Part shown: positions 1 to 11,899 of the stretch, piece after piece
How positions within the stretch are numbered: position 1 is the stretch's first letter
How the letters are laid out: each line of letters starts with the position of its first letter
NCBI GenBank assembly: GCA_001438605.1
Contig: LIDE01000012.1
Coordinates: forward strand, 26,001 to 90,000
Origin: SAR92 bacterium BACL16 MAG-120619-bin48
Lineage (GTDB): Bacteria > Pseudomonadota > Gammaproteobacteria > Pseudomonadales > Porticoccaceae
Direction: 5' to 3'
Length of the DNA: 64,000 nucleotides
Translations under genes and position numbers: made by a program
Notes under the pieces: generated by a model
What the model was told of the DNA's origin: nothing
Databases searched by the model: none
Seen by the model: only the letters and a program-made list of their open reading frames with translations

Positions 1-123
1 GGCACACCTTACGGCGCGACCCATGTGGAAGCCGAGCAGTTAAGCCCCGAAGAAATAGACCTCTGCCGCGCCCAAGGCAAGCGTATCGCCACGTTGGCAA
101 AACATCTCACTGGAGTTAAATAG
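1..123 (+). CDS. wrbA: NAD(P)H:quinone oxidoreductase WrbA-like, C-terminal fragment (5' truncated by window)
   Basis: Frame 1 reads GTPYGATHVEAEQLSPEEIDLCRAQGKRIATLAKHLTGVK*; GTPYGAT and the C-terminal helix resemble WrbA. Confidence 0.75.
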   Translation, partial: GTPYGATHVEAEQLSPEEIDLCRAQGKRIATLAKHLTGVK

Positions 124-124
124 C

Positions 125-496
125 ATGACGTTGCAAACAAAGATTGCGATCGCCAAACCCCTAACCCGCATTAGCTTCGGCCTAATGCTCGCCGCCATGG
201 CTGCCAACGCCTATGTGCAGGGGGCACCGTGGATTATCTATCTGCTGTGCCTATTTCCTCTGAGCATTTTTATTCCAGGACTTATCATCAACAGCACCCG
301 CACACTGATCTGGATTTGCTTTGTTATATTGATGTATTTCGCCGTTGCAGTAGATAACCTTGCAGGGCCAGCACCGCAAGCGCTGGATTGGGTCGAGCTC
401 ATACTCACCGTGATTTTATTTAATGCAGCGATGATGCATGCCCGCTGGAAACAAGCCCTCGGCAAAGAACTACAAGACCAGCAAACCGCGAGCTAA
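125..496 (+). CDS. DUF2069-type small membrane protein
   Basis: 123 aa, hydrophobic segments, directly after the wrbA-like gene, a common gammaproteobacterial arrangement. Confidence 0.7.
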   Translation: MTLQTKIAIAKPLTRISFGLMLAAMAANAYVQGAPWIIYLLCLFPLSIFIPGLIINSTRTLIWICFVILMYFAVAVDNLAGPAPQALDWVELILTVILFNAAMMHARWKQALGKELQDQQTAS

Positions 497-535
497 GGGC
501 TACACTGACAACACGCAACGTGAAAGGAATTTCCT

Positions 536-2383
536 ATGAGTGAGAAACCAGGCTGGATACGTAGAGTATTCAGATTTATCGGGAAGGTTGTAAGTGCCCT
601 GCGACAGGTCATCAGCCTGATTATCGTGATCTTTTTTATCACAGTGATTGCTGGCATGTTCGCCGATGATATTCAGCCCATGCCGGAAAAAGGTGCCCTC
701 TATCTCGCTCCCAGCGGTGTCTTGGTTGACCAACGCACCTACATGGATCCGATTGCCGAAGCATTCTCTCAGTCGAACCATCAAGATGCCGAGACTCTAG
801 TGCGCGATATAGTCACCGCTCTCGACCATGCTCAATACGATCCGCGCATCACTCATATTTTACTCGACACCGACTATCTGCAGGGTGCAGGCCTAGCCAA
901 ACTGGAAGAAATTAGCAGTGCGCTGATGCGCTTCAAAAAGAGTGGCAAACCGATTATTGCCATCGGCGATAGCTTCTCCCAGCAGCAGTACTTTCTCGCC
1001 GCCCATGCCAATGAAATTATTCTAAACCCCATGGGCCAAGTGTCACTAACGGGGTTTAGCGCTTATTCAAGCTACTACAAAGAAGCGTTGGACAAGCTAA
1101 AAATCAATATCCATGTTTTTAGAGTGGGTAAGTATAAAAGTGCGGTGGAGCCTTTCCTCGGCAATAGCATGTCAGAAGCTGCACGCAGTGATCGTCGCGA
1201 ATTAATCGACTCACTGTGGATATTTTACGCCTCAAAAGTAGAAGAGCTGCGCGAGCTACCCGCTGGTGCGATCGACAACTTGGTCAACAACATGCATGGG
1301 CTCATGGTTGCCGCAAAGGGCGATTCCGCAGCACTGGCGTTAGAGCAGGGCCTAGTTGACCGCATTGCCACGCGCAGCGAAATGAAAAACTACCTCAATC
1401 AAGTGCTGCCCACAACCAATGGCGAGTTTGACAGTATTCCCATGGCCGCCTATGTCAATCACATCAAGTTGAGCGCACTGAAGAGTGTTGAACCCAGCAA
1501 AGAGGTGATTGCTGTCGTAGTTGCCAGTGGCGAAATTCTGGATGGCGAACAACCTGAAGGTATGATTGGTGGCGATACACTGGCCAATATTTTTGCAGAT
1601 ATTCGCGATGACGAGCAGATTAAAGCCGTGGTTCTGCGGATTGACAGCCCCGGCGGCAGCGCCTTTGCCTCGGATGTTATCCGCGACGCAATTGGCGCCG
1701 TGCGCAAGCGCAATATTCCTGTGGTTGTCTCCATGGGCAGCTACGCAGCATCCGGTGGCTACTGGATCGCCACTGAGGCAGATCGTGTTTTTACACTATC
1801 CACCACCATTACTGGCTCTATCGGCGTCTTTGGCATCATACCTACCTTTGAAGAGTCGCTTAACGCTCTCGGCATTTATTCCGACGGCGTAGGTACGTCG
1901 GATATTTCCGGCATGATGAATTTAGACCGCCCAATGACCAAACAGACCGAAATTATTATTCAGTCGGGGGTTGAGCATGTTTACTCGTCGTTCTTGAAAC
2001 TGGTGGCAGATGCGCGCAACTCGACGCCGGACGCTGTTCATGAAATTGCCCAAGGCCGTGTCTGGACTGGAAGTCGCGCCGTTGAACTCGGGTTGGCAGA
2101 TCAGCTTGGCGATCTCAACGATGCAATCAGCAGCGCTGCGTCAATGGCTGGCCTGAGCAGCTATAAACTCGACTACCGTCGCAAGGCATTGACCTTTATT
2201 GAGCAAATCATGATGGAAGTCAGCGGCAACATTGGCGCCTCGGTGCGAAGCTTGGGATTGACCAGCTGGCTGCCTGCGACATTGCAGCAGCGTATGGCCA
2301 CTGTGCTTGAACCGCTGCAGACACTAGAGCGTCTGAACGACCCCAAAGGTATCTATCTCTACTGCGATAGCTGTCCCCGCTAA
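536..2383 (+). CDS. sppA: Signal peptide peptidase SppA, 67 kDa type (protease IV)
   Basis: 615 aa; tandem S49 domains; VLRIDSPGGSAFASDVIRDAI and SMGSYAASGGYWIA serine region. Confidence 0.93.
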   Translation: MSEKPGWIRRVFRFIGKVVSALRQVISLIIVIFFITVIAGMFADDIQPMPEKGALYLAPSGVLVDQRTYMDPIAEAFSQSNHQDAETLVRDIVTALDHAQYDPRITHILLDTDYLQGAGLAKLEEISSALMRFKKSGKPIIAIGDSFSQQQYFLAAHANEIILNPMGQVSLTGFSAYSSYYKEALDKLKINIHVFRVGKYKSAVEPFLGNSMSEAARSDRRELIDSLWIFYASKVEELRELPAGAIDNLVNNMHGLMVAAKGDSAALALEQGLVDRIATRSEMKNYLNQVLPTTNGEFDSIPMAAYVNHIKLSALKSVEPSKEVIAVVVASGEILDGEQPEGMIGGDTLANIFADIRDDEQIKAVVLRIDSPGGSAFASDVIRDAIGAVRKRNIPVVVSMGSYAASGGYWIATEADRVFTLSTTITGSIGVFGIIPTFEESLNALGIYSDGVGTSDISGMMNLDRPMTKQTEIIIQSGVEHVYSSFLKLVADARNSTPDAVHEIAQGRVWTGSRAVELGLADQLGDLNDAISSAASMAGLSSYKLDYRRKALTFIEQIMMEVSGNIGASVRSLGLTSWLPATLQQRMATVLEPLQTLERLNDPKGIYLYCDSCPR

Positions 2384-2391
2384 GAGCATTA

Positions 2392-2425
2392 GCGCCCTCA
2401 CAAACCGAGGGCGCCTTCGTTTTCC
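2392..2425 (+). terminator. Putative intrinsic terminator after sppA
   Basis: GCGCCCTC-N7-GAGGGCGC stem followed by CTTCGTTTTCC. Confidence 0.55.
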
Positions 2426-3142
2426 TTAAATATCGAGAACACTTTTCACAAAGGGCAGGGTCAATCGGCGCTGCTCGCGCAGAGAACCGGCATCGAGTTT
2501 TTCCAGCGCGGCCATCAAAACATGGCTATTGCGCGGAAGACGGTGCAGTAAAAAGAGTGCGACTTCGTCAGACAAATACAGCCCTAGGCCCATGGCGCGA
2601 TGTTGCAACAGGCGGCGCAGATCCGCGTCTTTGTATTCAATCAGCTGCAGGGAAATACCCGACTTCAAACGCGACAGCAAATCTGCCAAGCGGACATCGA
2701 GATAGTCTGGCAGTGTATGAGCCGTCACAATCAGTCGTGTACCGGACTCACCGCACAAATTAAACAGTTGGAACAGCGCCGCCTGCCAATCACTGCGGCC
2801 GGCAATTTCATCGAGGTCATCGAGACAGACAATGTCGGCCGACGCCAACCCCTGAAAAACCTGTTCCGCAGGGTAGTCGCACAACTCTTTCAACGGTAGA
2901 TAAATCGCTGGGCCATTATTTAAGCGCAAGCTGTGCTTGTGACAGACCGCCTGCAATAAATGGGAGAGACCGGTTCCCGATGCACCGCAGAGATAGGCGT
3001 ATTGCTTGCCCTCGTCCAGCAACAACATCTTCGCCAGATGCTGAGGTGTCCCATTGGGGGCGTATAAATTATCGAAGGTCGCCTGATTATCAAGTTTGAT
3101 ACCAAGGCTCAACTGCTGAAAATTGCTCACGGAGAGATCCAA
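2426..3142 (-). CDS. hda: DnaA regulatory inactivator Hda
   Basis: 238 aa DnaA-like AAA+ domain; N-terminal QQLSLGIKL resembles the beta-clamp-binding motif; adjacent to purM as in many Gammaproteobacteria. Confidence 0.9.
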   Translation of the reverse strand: MDLSVSNFQQLSLGIKLDNQATFDNLYAPNGTPQHLAKMLLLDEGKQYAYLCGASGTGLSHLLQAVCHKHSLRLNNGPAIYLPLKELCDYPAEQVFQGLASADIVCLDDLDEIAGRSDWQAALFQLFNLCGESGTRLIVTAHTLPDYLDVRLADLLSRLKSGISLQLIEYKDADLRRLLQHRAMGLGLYLSDEVALFLLHRLPRNSHVLMAALEKLDAGSLREQRRLTLPFVKSVLDI

Positions 3143-4179
3143 TCAAATTCTAAATTATCGCTTAAATACCCATTCTCAGATGCTTGCTTGCGGAACCGTC
3201 CGCTGCGCACCATCGCCGCCTCAAATAAGGCTCTATCCCCTTCAATCGCCAATCTGATAGACAGCCTGTCGCCGTCAACCGCAGAGACATTTAACCCGGC
3301 GACCAACTCCAGCTTATGCAACTGTGCAAGCACCTCTTGATAGGCCGCATAGGTTCTCACCTGATCGATCTGCAGAAGCAGATCACTGCTGTCTTCCTGA
3401 GGAATATACGTGTAGTGCGCCGCCAGCTCATCCAGTAGTGGGTTCATACTGAGATCGACAAATAACTGCGGGCTATCGGCATGGACATCGTTGAATCCGC
3501 GCTTATCACCGACATGGTAGACCCAGGTGCCGCGAGACTCGCCGGTGGCAGTGGTGAATAGTCGCAACAACACCCAACCATCGACCCAGTAGCGCTGCGA
3601 GGCTGCATCTATCGCAGCTTCCTGCAAACCCCAAGCTTCGTTCACCGATAGCGATAGCTGGTCTTCAAAATCCAACTCCGGCTCGCGATAAGGCATACCG
3701 CGATTTTCCATCAGCTGTCGCAAATGCTCACTCAATTGCGGCTGCGTGTGCCGACCCACAAACTGGCGACCACTGATTCCATCGTCCTGCACCACCCAAA
3801 TCAGTAGCTCCGGCCGCTGAGAAGGCAGCACAGGCAAATTAACCGATCGCACCAACTGGTCGACTGCTGAGGCTGAAAAACCGACCTGCAAGCCTAAATT
3901 GGACGCCGCGTTTGGCCCACCCGAGAGAGTCTGATACCCTATTCCAGCAATATATTTTTCCGCGTCGACAAGAAACTGCTGCATGCCCGGCTGCATCATA
4001 ATAGTGCTGTTGCCCGTCAGCTTCACAAGCACTTGCGCAAATGTCTCACGCACACCTTCGCGACGAGATTGCTCGGATTGATCAGCGACCAAAACCAAGC
4101 CGGTATAAAGACCAGAGACCTCTTTCGCCGCAATCGACGTGCAAAAAAGGGTAAAAACCAAAATTAATGTCCGTTTCAA
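3127..4179 (-). CDS. DUF2066 domain-containing protein
   Basis: 350 aa with signal peptide; upstream of and overlapping hda, the usual context for DUF2066. Confidence 0.8.
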   Translation of the reverse strand: MKRTLILVFTLFCTSIAAKEVSGLYTGLVLVADQSEQSRREGVRETFAQVLVKLTGNSTIMMQPGMQQFLVDAEKYIAGIGYQTLSGGPNAASNLGLQVGFSASAVDQLVRSVNLPVLPSQRPELLIWVVQDDGISGRQFVGRHTQPQLSEHLRQLMENRGMPYREPELDFEDQLSLSVNEAWGLQEAAIDAASQRYWVDGWVLLRLFTTATGESRGTWVYHVGDKRGFNDVHADSPQLFVDLSMNPLLDELAAHYTYIPQEDSSDLLLQIDQVRTYAAYQEVLAQLHKLELVAGLNVSAVDGDRLSIRLAIEGDRALFEAAMVRSGRFRKQASENGYLSDNLEFDWISP

Positions 4180-4278
4180 CGGTTTTTCTCCAAAAAATTT
4201 GCAACATTATATCAGCGCTTGATGAAAAGTAGGCTCACTCTCTCTAAAATAGCCGGTCACCAACGGAAGCCAATTACC

Positions 4279-5334
4279 ATGACAGAAAAAACACAATCAC
4301 TCAGCTACAAAGACGCAGGTGTCGACATTGATGCCGGTAATGCCCTAGTCGAAAAAATCAAGGGTGCAGCAAAGCGCACACGACGTCCAGAAGTACTGGC
4401 GGGATTAGGCGGATTTGGCGCGCTGTTCGAACTGCCCAGCGGCTATAAACAGCCTGTGTTAGTCTCTGGCACTGACGGTGTAGGCACAAAGTTGCGACTG
4501 GCGCTGGATCACGGAAAGCACGACACCGTTGGCATCGACCTTGTTGCCATGTGTGTTAACGATCTGATTGTGTGTGGCGCCGAGCCACTGTTTTTTCTCG
4601 ATTACTACGCCACCGGCAAACTCGACATAGAAACCGCCGCTGCTGTAATCAACGGCATCGCAGACGGCTGCGGCATTTCTGGCTGCTCGCTAATTGGTGG
4701 CGAGACTGCTGAAATGCCCGGCATGTATGAAGGCGAAGACTACGATCTGGCTGGCTTCTGCGTTGGTATTGTCGAAAAATCTGAATTGATCGATGGCAGC
4801 AAAGTTGCCGTGGGCGACACATTGATCGGCCTAGCCTCAAGCGGTCCCCACTCAAACGGCTACTCGCTGATTCGCAAAGTATTGGAAGTAACCGGCACCG
4901 ACCCGGCCGTCGACACAATCGATGGCCAACCCATTATCGACCTGCTGATGAAACCGACAAGAATTTACGTTAAACCGCTACTCGAGTTAATCAAAAAATC
5001 ACAGGTCAATGCACTAGCCCATATTACCGGCGGCGGGTTGTTAGAAAACATTCCCCGCGTTCTGCCTGCCGACACGAAAGCCGTGATTGACACCAAGGCA
5101 TGGCAGCGACCCGCGATTTTCAACTGGCTGCAAAAAGGCGGCAATATCGACGAACACGAAATGCACCGCACACTCAACTGTGGCGTGGGCATGGTGATCT
5201 GCGTACCTGCAAACCGCGCAACCGAAGCCCTGAGTATGCTCGCAGCCAGCGGCGAAACAGCGTTTATCTTGGGCAATATCTCCGCGTTAGCGCCCGGCGA
5301 AGAACAGGTACAGCTGATTGGATTAACCGAATGA
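4279..5334 (+). CDS. purM: Phosphoribosylformylglycinamidine cyclo-ligase
   Basis: [28 protein letters not shown] and [14 protein letters not shown] are characteristic. Start trimmed from 4219 to 4279. Confidence 0.96.
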   Translation: MTEKTQSLSYKDAGVDIDAGNALVEKIKGAAKRTRRPEVLAGLGGFGALFELPSGYKQPVLVSGTDGVGTKLRLALDHGKHDTVGIDLVAMCVNDLIVCGAEPLFFLDYYATGKLDIETAAAVINGIADGCGISGCSLIGGETAEMPGMYEGEDYDLAGFCVGIVEKSELIDGSKVAVGDTLIGLASSGPHSNGYSLIRKVLEVTGTDPAVDTIDGQPIIDLLMKPTRIYVKPLLELIKKSQVNALAHITGGGLLENIPRVLPADTKAVIDTKAWQRPAIFNWLQKGGNIDEHEMHRTLNCGVGMVICVPANRATEALSMLAASGETAFILGNISALAPGEEQVQLIGLTE

Positions 5335-6005
5335 GTGATCGCTCGACGCGCAGGCGACGACTTGTCATTCTAATCTCCGGGGGCGGCTCTAATCTGCAGT
5401 CTTTTATGGATGCCTGCGCCGAGGGAAGCCTCAATGCAGAAATCGCCGCCGTTATCAGCAATAAGGTCAGCGCAAAAGGTCTTGAGCGCGCTGCCAACGC
5501 TGGAATTCCCAATATCGTTCTCGACCACACCGAATTCCCGTCACGAGGCGAGTTTGACGCAGCGCTCGGCGACATTATCGATAGTTTCTCGCCAGACTTA
5601 GTGATTCTGGCTGGCTTTATGCGAATTCTGACGCCTCCATTCGTCAATCGCTTTCTTGGCCGCCTGATGAATATTCACCCCTCACTTTTGCCAAAGTATC
5701 CAGGCTTGCACACCCACCAGCGCGCGATTGATGCTGGCGACAAAAAAGCCGGAGCCACTGTGCACTTTGTCACCGCGGAGCTAGACGGTGGCCCCGCCAT
5801 CGTCCAAGCAGAAGTACCAATATTCAAAAAGGATACCGCCGAAATATTGGCAGCACGAGTACTCGAGTATGAGCATCACATCTACCCACTGGCGGCCCAA
5901 TGGTTTTGTGAGGGCCGTCTCGAGCTGGACGATGGCGATGTACTGCTTGATAACGAGTTACTGCCGGAAGGTGGCGTATGCGTAGAAATTCGACAAAAAA
6001 GATAG
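5331..6005 (+). CDS. purN: Phosphoribosylglycinamide formyltransferase
   Basis: [17 protein letters not shown] and [38 protein letters not shown] overlap with the purM stop. Start trimmed from the longer ORF at 5100. Confidence 0.95.
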   Translation: MSDRSTRRRRLVILISGGGSNLQSFMDACAEGSLNAEIAAVISNKVSAKGLERAANAGIPNIVLDHTEFPSRGEFDAALGDIIDSFSPDLVILAGFMRILTPPFVNRFLGRLMNIHPSLLPKYPGLHTHQRAIDAGDKKAGATVHFVTAELDGGPAIVQAEVPIFKKDTAEILAARVLEYEHHIYPLAAQWFCEGRLELDDGDVLLDNELLPEGGVCVEIRQKR

Positions 6006-6074
6006 CGCCGAACCAATGAGTATTTTGCTACTCTAACGTCACCAGCGACGACAAATAGTGGGGCTCTAATAGTA

Positions 6075-6923
6075 ATGCTACGTTTGACACCAAAAACAAT
6101 GGCTTCTAACCCTCTGTACGGCCGCGGCATTGCCTCACAGGTAGCGGCCAGGCTGCTAGCATTGCTCCTCATGGCCAGTGGCTCGGCAATTTCCGCTGAA
6201 AACCCAACGGCAAAAACAGACGCTGCCAGCAAAACAAGCAGCCTCGCCCCCTACCGCGCCAATTACTCGGCAAAATTTAGCGGCATGACCATTGAGGCCG
6301 AACAGCGCCTCGAAGAAATTGAGCCCGGCATCTACCGCGAAAGCCTCGTGGCAAAAAACTTTCTTGGTAAAATTGACGAACAAAGCACCTTTGAACTGAC
6401 TGCCGACGAGCGGCTTTGCCCTACCGAATACCATTACATTCGCTCAGTATTAGGCCGCGATCGCACCGAAAAGCAGACCTTTGACTGGCCCAATCTCAGC
6501 GTTCGCTATCAGAAAAATGACCGCACCAGCGACCATGACCTGAGCGCAGGCCAACTCGATCTGATCACTCAGCGCTTGCAGCTTCGCCGCGACATCAAAG
6601 CAGGCCAGACTGCACTCTCCTACTCTGTGATGTCGCGAGGAAAAACCAAACAATACGACTACCGCGTGGTCGCCGAAGAAGTCCTTGAGACAGCCATTGG
6701 CCCGCTCAATGTTGTCAAAGTCGAAAAAATTACCGAGGGTGATGACGATCGTCAAATCACCGTCTGGCTGGCCACCGACTGGGACTACCTCATTGTCAAA
6801 TTACAGCAATCGCAAGACGGCGACAGTCACCAACTGGAATTGCGGAGTGCCGAAGTAAACAGTATTCCGGTAACACCACTAACAACAAAAACCTCACCTC
6901 TAACGGATGATCAAAAGTTATGA
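6075..6923 (+). CDS. DUF3108 domain-containing protein
   Basis: 282 aa; signal-peptide-like start, YRANYSAKFSGMTIEAEQRL; downstream of purN. Exact start uncertain. Confidence 0.75.
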   Translation: MLRLTPKTMASNPLYGRGIASQVAARLLALLLMASGSAISAENPTAKTDAASKTSSLAPYRANYSAKFSGMTIEAEQRLEEIEPGIYRESLVAKNFLGKIDEQSTFELTADERLCPTEYHYIRSVLGRDRTEKQTFDWPNLSVRYQKNDRTSDHDLSAGQLDLITQRLQLRRDIKAGQTALSYSVMSRGKTKQYDYRVVAEEVLETAIGPLNVVKVEKITEGDDDRQITVWLATDWDYLIVKLQQSQDGDSHQLELRSAEVNSIPVTPLTTKTSPLTDDQKL

Positions 6924-7753
6924 ACACCCCGCGTAAAAAGCCTGGCTCAAATAGGACCGTTTTTATTATTGGCACGCTTATCGCCGTCTCGATTATCGCC
7001 GGCATTCTCTATAAAACTCAATCGACAGAGGGGCCAGACCCAGAGCTGACCACGTTTTCCGAACCGGAAGAAGTGGCGGTTGTGCAAGCACCTGTTGTCC
7101 CAGAGGCGGAAATTCCGCAAGAACCAGCACCCACAGCAGCGCAAAGCTCGGTCTCAAAACCACCCGCACTGCCTGGCCTCAATGACAGTGACAGCTTTAT
7201 ACGTGAGCGTCTTGCCCTGTTAAATAGCAAGGCAGACTTTGGCAAATGGATTCAAACTGACGATCTTATCCGACGCACCGCCAGTTACTTTGACGGCCTG
7301 TCAAACGGCGTTCTGTTGAATAAAGTCTTCCCTCTAACGCCACCCGAGGGAAAATTTGCAACTCACGCCGACGACAATGGGATCTGGCTCAATGCCGGTA
7401 ACTACGAGCGTTACGACCGCACGATCGGCGCCGTATCAGCCATGGATATGACAGCGGTTGCAAAAATGTTTCATTTCTCGCGACCACTCTTAGAAGCTGC
7501 CTTTGCCGAAATGGGCTACAACTCAAGACAAATGGACGGCATTATTTTACAGTCTCTCGACGTAATCTTAGCAACGCCGATTATTGTTGAACCGATTGAA
7601 CTGACCAGAGAATCTGTTGTGTATAAATTCGCAGACCCAGCCCTCGAGTCACTCTTGCCCCTGCAAAAACAGCTACTCCGGGCCGGCCCAGAGAACACCA
7701 AGCGCCTGCAACAACAAGCGAGTGCACTGCGCGAAGCACTGCTGAATCCCTGA
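6920..7753 (+). CDS. DUF3014 domain-containing protein
   Basis: 277 aa, N-terminal TM, Pro-rich linker; ATGA overlap with the DUF3108 gene. Confidence 0.75.
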   Translation: MNTPRKKPGSNRTVFIIGTLIAVSIIAGILYKTQSTEGPDPELTTFSEPEEVAVVQAPVVPEAEIPQEPAPTAAQSSVSKPPALPGLNDSDSFIRERLALLNSKADFGKWIQTDDLIRRTASYFDGLSNGVLLNKVFPLTPPEGKFATHADDNGIWLNAGNYERYDRTIGAVSAMDMTAVAKMFHFSRPLLEAAFAEMGYNSRQMDGIILQSLDVILATPIIVEPIELTRESVVYKFADPALESLLPLQKQLLRAGPENTKRLQQQASALREALLNP

Positions 7754-7802
7754 GACCCCTAAATCTCTGACACGCTCAAATCTCTGAAAATCGTACAGAC
7801 AT

Positions 7803-7836
7803 AAAAAAACCTAGACTCAACATCTAGGTTTTTTTA
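7803..7836. terminator. Bidirectional intrinsic terminator between convergent genes
   Basis: AAAAAAACCTAGA-N8-TCTAGGTTTTTTT inverted repeat with A/T tracts on both sides. Confidence 0.85.
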
Positions 7837-7870
7837 TATTCAGAACGCTTGCGATACTCGCGAGACACCA

Positions 7871-8437
7871 TCAAGTTTTCGGCAGAGTCACGCCAGTCTG
7901 GCCCTGATACTTGCCGCCACGATCAGCATAGGATGTGGCACAGACTTCGTCCGATTCAAAAAATAACATCTGCGCCACGCCTTCATTGGCATAAATTTTT
8001 GCCGGCAGATTAGTCGTATTCGAGAATTCGAGGGTCACGTGCCCTTCCCACTCAGGCTCAAGTGGCGTCACGTTAACGATAATACCGCAGCGCGCGTAGG
8101 TAGACTTGCCCAAACAAATGGTCAGCACTGACCGCGGAATGCGGAAATACTCAACCGTGCGTGCTAGCGCAAAGGAATTCGGTGGAATAATGCAGTAATC
8201 GCCCACCATATCGACGAAAGAATCATTATCGAAGTTTTTCGGATCCACGGTTTTTGAGTGCACGTTGGTAAATACTTTAAACTCATTGGCACAGCGCACA
8301 TCGTAGCCATAACTCGAGGTCCCGTAGGAAATAACTCGATTCTCCCCTGAGAAACGCACCTGCTCAGCCTCAAATGGCTCAATCATTTTGTGTTGCTCAG
8401 CCATGCGGCGGATCCAGTTATCAGACTTAATGCTCAT
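7871..8437 (-). CDS. dcd: dCTP deaminase
   Basis: 188 aa; [49 protein letters not shown]. Confidence 0.96.
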   Translation of the reverse strand: MSIKSDNWIRRMAEQHKMIEPFEAEQVRFSGENRVISYGTSSYGYDVRCANEFKVFTNVHSKTVDPKNFDNDSFVDMVGDYCIIPPNSFALARTVEYFRIPRSVLTICLGKSTYARCGIIVNVTPLEPEWEGHVTLEFSNTTNLPAKIYANEGVAQMLFFESDEVCATSYADRGGKYQGQTGVTLPKT

Positions 8438-8597
8438 TGATTCTTCTCTTAATGGGTACCAACAGGGATACCAAAGGCTTTGATTTTGATGAGCTTACAG
8501 CCTGCCGCTGCCGCCCAATGAAACGCGCAGCCGGTATGATACCGATTTACGCGAGCTGGGCAAGGGGCAGTCGCTTGACGTCGACCTGCGCCCGATG

Positions 8598-8677
8598 TAG
8601 CGCCATCGTTAAATAGCGCCATCGTTAGATAGCGCCATCGTGATATAGCGCCCCCATGATAAAGCGCCGTGGGGTTA
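8598..8677. repeat. Short imperfect tandem repeat, 16-bp unit
   Basis: tagcgccatcgttaaa / tagcgccatcgttaga / tagcgccatcgtgata / tagcgcccccatgata / aagcgccgtggggtta in the dcd-apbC intergenic region. Confidence 0.85.
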
Positions 8678-8759
8678 GACTAGCAGCTATGTTTCCAGCA
8701 ACGTCACTCGCCACGCTCTTTGCTTAAATGGCAGAAATATAAACGCTCACTCAAACAAA

Positions 8760-9563
8760 CTATTCAAACACTATTTCAGGCCCGCTATCAGCATCTTGAT
8801 CGGCCAGCTGAGTCACGACTTTTTGCGCGATTTCTCGGTAGCGCTTGGCGATCTCGCCGTCAGGTTCGGCCACCACTGAGGGTGTTCCACTATCGCCACG
8901 CTCACGGATACGTCTGTCCAGTGGCAAGCTGCCGAGCAATTGCGTTTGATATTCTGCAGCCACTTTTTCACCGCCGCCGGCACCGAAAATAGAGTCTTCA
9001 TGACCGCAGTTAGAGCAGATATGCACGGCCATATTTTCGACAATACCCAGCACTGGAATTTTCACTTTGGCAAACATTTCTATACCTTTTTTGGCATCCA
9101 GTAACGCGATATCTTGAGGCGTGGTGACAATCACAGCGCCAGCAACCGATGCTTTTTGTGCCAGAGTGAGCTGTATATCGCCAGTGCCTGGCGGCATATC
9201 GACGACAAGAAAATCCAGCGCACTCCAATGGGTTTGTTCGAGCAATTGTTGCAGTGCACCCCCAGCCATTGGGCCGCGCCATGCCATCGGCGTGCTTGCG
9301 GGTACCAAATAGGCCATGGACATAGTTTCCAGTCCGTGGGCCATAACTGGGGTGAAGGATTTGCCATCCGGCGAGTCGGGCTTCTGCGCGTCGGGAACGC
9401 CGAGCATCATAGCGATACTGGGACCGTAGATATCCGCATCCAACAGACCAACTTTGTGACCTTCAGCTTGCAGGGCCAAGGCGAGGTTCACCGCCGTGGT
9501 CGATTTGCCTACGCCACCTTTGCCGGAAGCGACAGCGATAATCGTTTTTACTTTATCTAACAC
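8760..9563 (-). CDS. apbC: Iron-sulfur cluster carrier protein, Mrp/ApbC P-loop ATPase
   Basis: IIAVASGKGGVGKSTTAVNLALAL; MAWRGPMAGGALQQLL; CSNCG. Confidence 0.93.
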   Translation of the reverse strand: MLDKVKTIIAVASGKGGVGKSTTAVNLALALQAEGHKVGLLDADIYGPSIAMMLGVPDAQKPDSPDGKSFTPVMAHGLETMSMAYLVPASTPMAWRGPMAGGALQQLLEQTHWSALDFLVVDMPPGTGDIQLTLAQKASVAGAVIVTTPQDIALLDAKKGIEMFAKVKIPVLGIVENMAVHICSNCGHEDSIFGAGGGEKVAAEYQTQLLGSLPLDRRIRERGDSGTPSVVAEPDGEIAKRYREIAQKVVTQLADQDADSGPEIVFE

Positions 9564-9687
9564 AAAAATACTCCGTTAATGTCTGTTTTGGCCTGTATTC
9601 AGCGATACAGGTCGATAGCACATGAAAAGTTCGCGCAAAATCGCTATAGTTGCGCGCACTAAAACCGTCTCAACAAGAAGCTTTAAC

Positions 9688-11703
9688 ATGTCATCAAAAC
9701 GTCAAATTCTGGTTACCAACGCTCTTCCCTACGCCAATGCTGCGCTGCATCTTGGTCATGTATTGGAATATACGCAAACCGACGTATGGGTGCGTTTCCA
9801 GAGAATGCGCGGGCACGAATGTTACTACCTTTCTGCGGACGATGCTCACGGAACTGCGATTATGCTGAAGGCCGATGAGAAGGGTATTACGCCTGAAGAG
9901 CATATTGCGGCGATGCGTGCGATCCACGAGGCTGACTTCCGCGACTTTTATATCAGCGTCGACAATTACCACTCGACCCATTCCGATGAAAACCGCGAGC
10001 TCTCGGAGCTGATTTACAACCGCTTAAATACCAACGGCCATATTGCCAAGCGGGAAATTACACAAGCCTTTGATCCTGAAAAAAATCTGTTTCTTGCCGA
10101 CCGTTACATCAAAGGCACCTGCCCAAAGTGCAAAACCGACGATCAATACGGCGACAACTGCGAAGCCTGTGGGGCAACCTATTCGCCAACCGATCTGATT
10201 AACCCCGTGTCAGTCATTTCCGGCGCAACGCCAATTGAAAAAGCCTCTACCCACTACTTTTTCAAACTGCCTGAATTCACCCAATTTCTGAAAGAGTGGA
10301 CCCGCAGCGGCGCAGTGCAAGACGAAGTGGCCAACAAGTTGGGCGAATGGCTCGACAGTGGCCTGCAAGAGTGGGATATCAGCCGTGACGCCCCCTACTT
10401 TGGTTTTGAAATTCCCAACGCGCCGGGCAAGTACTTTTATGTTTGGCTCGACGCGCCAATAGGCTACATGGCAAGCTTTAAAAATTTCTGCGATCGAGAA
10501 AATATCGATTTCGATCATTTCTGGAAAAAAGACAGCCCAACTGAGCTCTACCATTTTATCGGCAAGGATATTGTCAATTTCCATGCGCTGTTTTGGCCCG
10601 CCATGCTCACCAGCGCCGAATTCCGCACACCGACCAAAATCTGTGTTCACGGATTCGTAACCGTCAACGGCAAGAAAATGTCCAAATCGCGCGGCACCTT
10701 TATCAATGCGCGCTGCTACTTAGACCACCTAAATCCCGAATATCTGCGCTACTACTACGCGTCGAAACTGTCCGGCTCCGTTGAAGATATCGACCTCAAT
10801 CTGGAAGATTTTCAGCAGAAAGTGAACAGCGATCTCGTTGGCAAGGTGGTCAATATTGCCAGTCGCTGTGCGAAATTTATTGCCAACGGCAACGACGGCG
10901 TACTCTCCAGCACCATTGAAAATCCAGAGCTGTGGGCTCAGGTTAGTGGCGCAGCCGACAAGATTGCCGAGCACTACGAGAACCGTGACTACAGCAAAGC
11001 GATTCGCGAAATTATGGCCCAAGCCGATGCCGCGAACGAATATATTGCGTCCAAGGAACCGTGGAAACTCAACAAAGACGAGAGCAAGAAACAGGAAGTT
11101 CAGGATATCTGTTCACTGGGCATCAATCTATTCCGCGTGATCCTCACCTACCTCAAACCGGTGCTGCCCGCCATGACTGAGGCCGGAGAGGCCTTTCTCA
11201 ATGACAGCCTGAACTGGAACTCGGTGCAGCAACCGCTGACCAACCACAAAATCAATCCTTTTGTGCCGCTGATGCAGCGCATTGAAAAAGAGAAAGTCGA
11301 CGCCATGATAGAAGCAAGTAAAGAGGAAGCCGCCAGCGCCACACTGCGCACAGGGCCACTAGTGGATGATCCTATTGCCGCCGAGATTAGCTTTGATGAC
11401 TTTATTAAAGTCGATTTACGCGTTGCGCTTATTGTCAAAGCCAACCATGTAGAAGGCGCAGAAAAGTTGCTGCAGCTGACACTGGATATCGGTGGCGAAA
11501 CGCGCAATGTGTTCTCTGGCATTAAATCGTCTTACAAACCAGAAGATCTTGAAGGCCGTCTGACTGTCTTGGTCGCCAATTTAGCGCCGCGAAAAATGCG
11601 CTTTGGTATGTCCGAGGGAATGGTTTTGGCTGCCGCGGACAGCAACGGCATTTATCTACTCGAGCCCGATAGCGGCGCACAGCCGGGCCAGCGCATCAGC
11701 TGA
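9688..11703 (+). CDS. metG: Methionine--tRNA ligase
   Basis: [45 protein letters not shown]-terminal tRNA-binding domain. Start trimmed to 9688. Confidence 0.97.
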   Translation: MSSKRQILVTNALPYANAALHLGHVLEYTQTDVWVRFQRMRGHECYYLSADDAHGTAIMLKADEKGITPEEHIAAMRAIHEADFRDFYISVDNYHSTHSDENRELSELIYNRLNTNGHIAKREITQAFDPEKNLFLADRYIKGTCPKCKTDDQYGDNCEACGATYSPTDLINPVSVISGATPIEKASTHYFFKLPEFTQFLKEWTRSGAVQDEVANKLGEWLDSGLQEWDISRDAPYFGFEIPNAPGKYFYVWLDAPIGYMASFKNFCDRENIDFDHFWKKDSPTELYHFIGKDIVNFHALFWPAMLTSAEFRTPTKICVHGFVTVNGKKMSKSRGTFINARCYLDHLNPEYLRYYYASKLSGSVEDIDLNLEDFQQKVNSDLVGKVVNIASRCAKFIANGNDGVLSSTIENPELWAQVSGAADKIAEHYENRDYSKAIREIMAQADAANEYIASKEPWKLNKDESKKQEVQDICSLGINLFRVILTYLKPVLPAMTEAGEAFLNDSLNWNSVQQPLTNHKINPFVPLMQRIEKEKVDAMIEASKEEAASATLRTGPLVDDPIAAEISFDDFIKVDLRVALIVKANHVEGAEKLLQLTLDIGGETRNVFSGIKSSYKPEDLEGRLTVLVANLAPRKMRFGMSEGMVLAAADSNGIYLLEPDSGAQPGQRIS

Positions 11704-11899
11704 GTTGGTCGTTTTTGTTGCCCCCGCCGTAATAAATGGCGCAACTCGCTGGCCTGCGCTGGGGCAGCGGATGCTCTGTTAAAACAGTTACACTATTAGT
11801 TAGAGCCAAAAGTACTAACAACACGCACCTTATTATGTTGAATAGCATTAGACGATTCCACGATAATAGGGCCCTTAAACCCTTTCACGTGTGCACAAC

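Noticed and set aside
8598-8677. CRISPR array
   Set aside because: Units are 16 bp, directly abutting and degenerate with no spacers, and no cas genes occur in the window.
9114-9560. 148-aa plus-strand ORF opposite apbC
   Set aside because: Shadow ORF of a well-conserved P-loop ATPase gene; composition is not protein-like.
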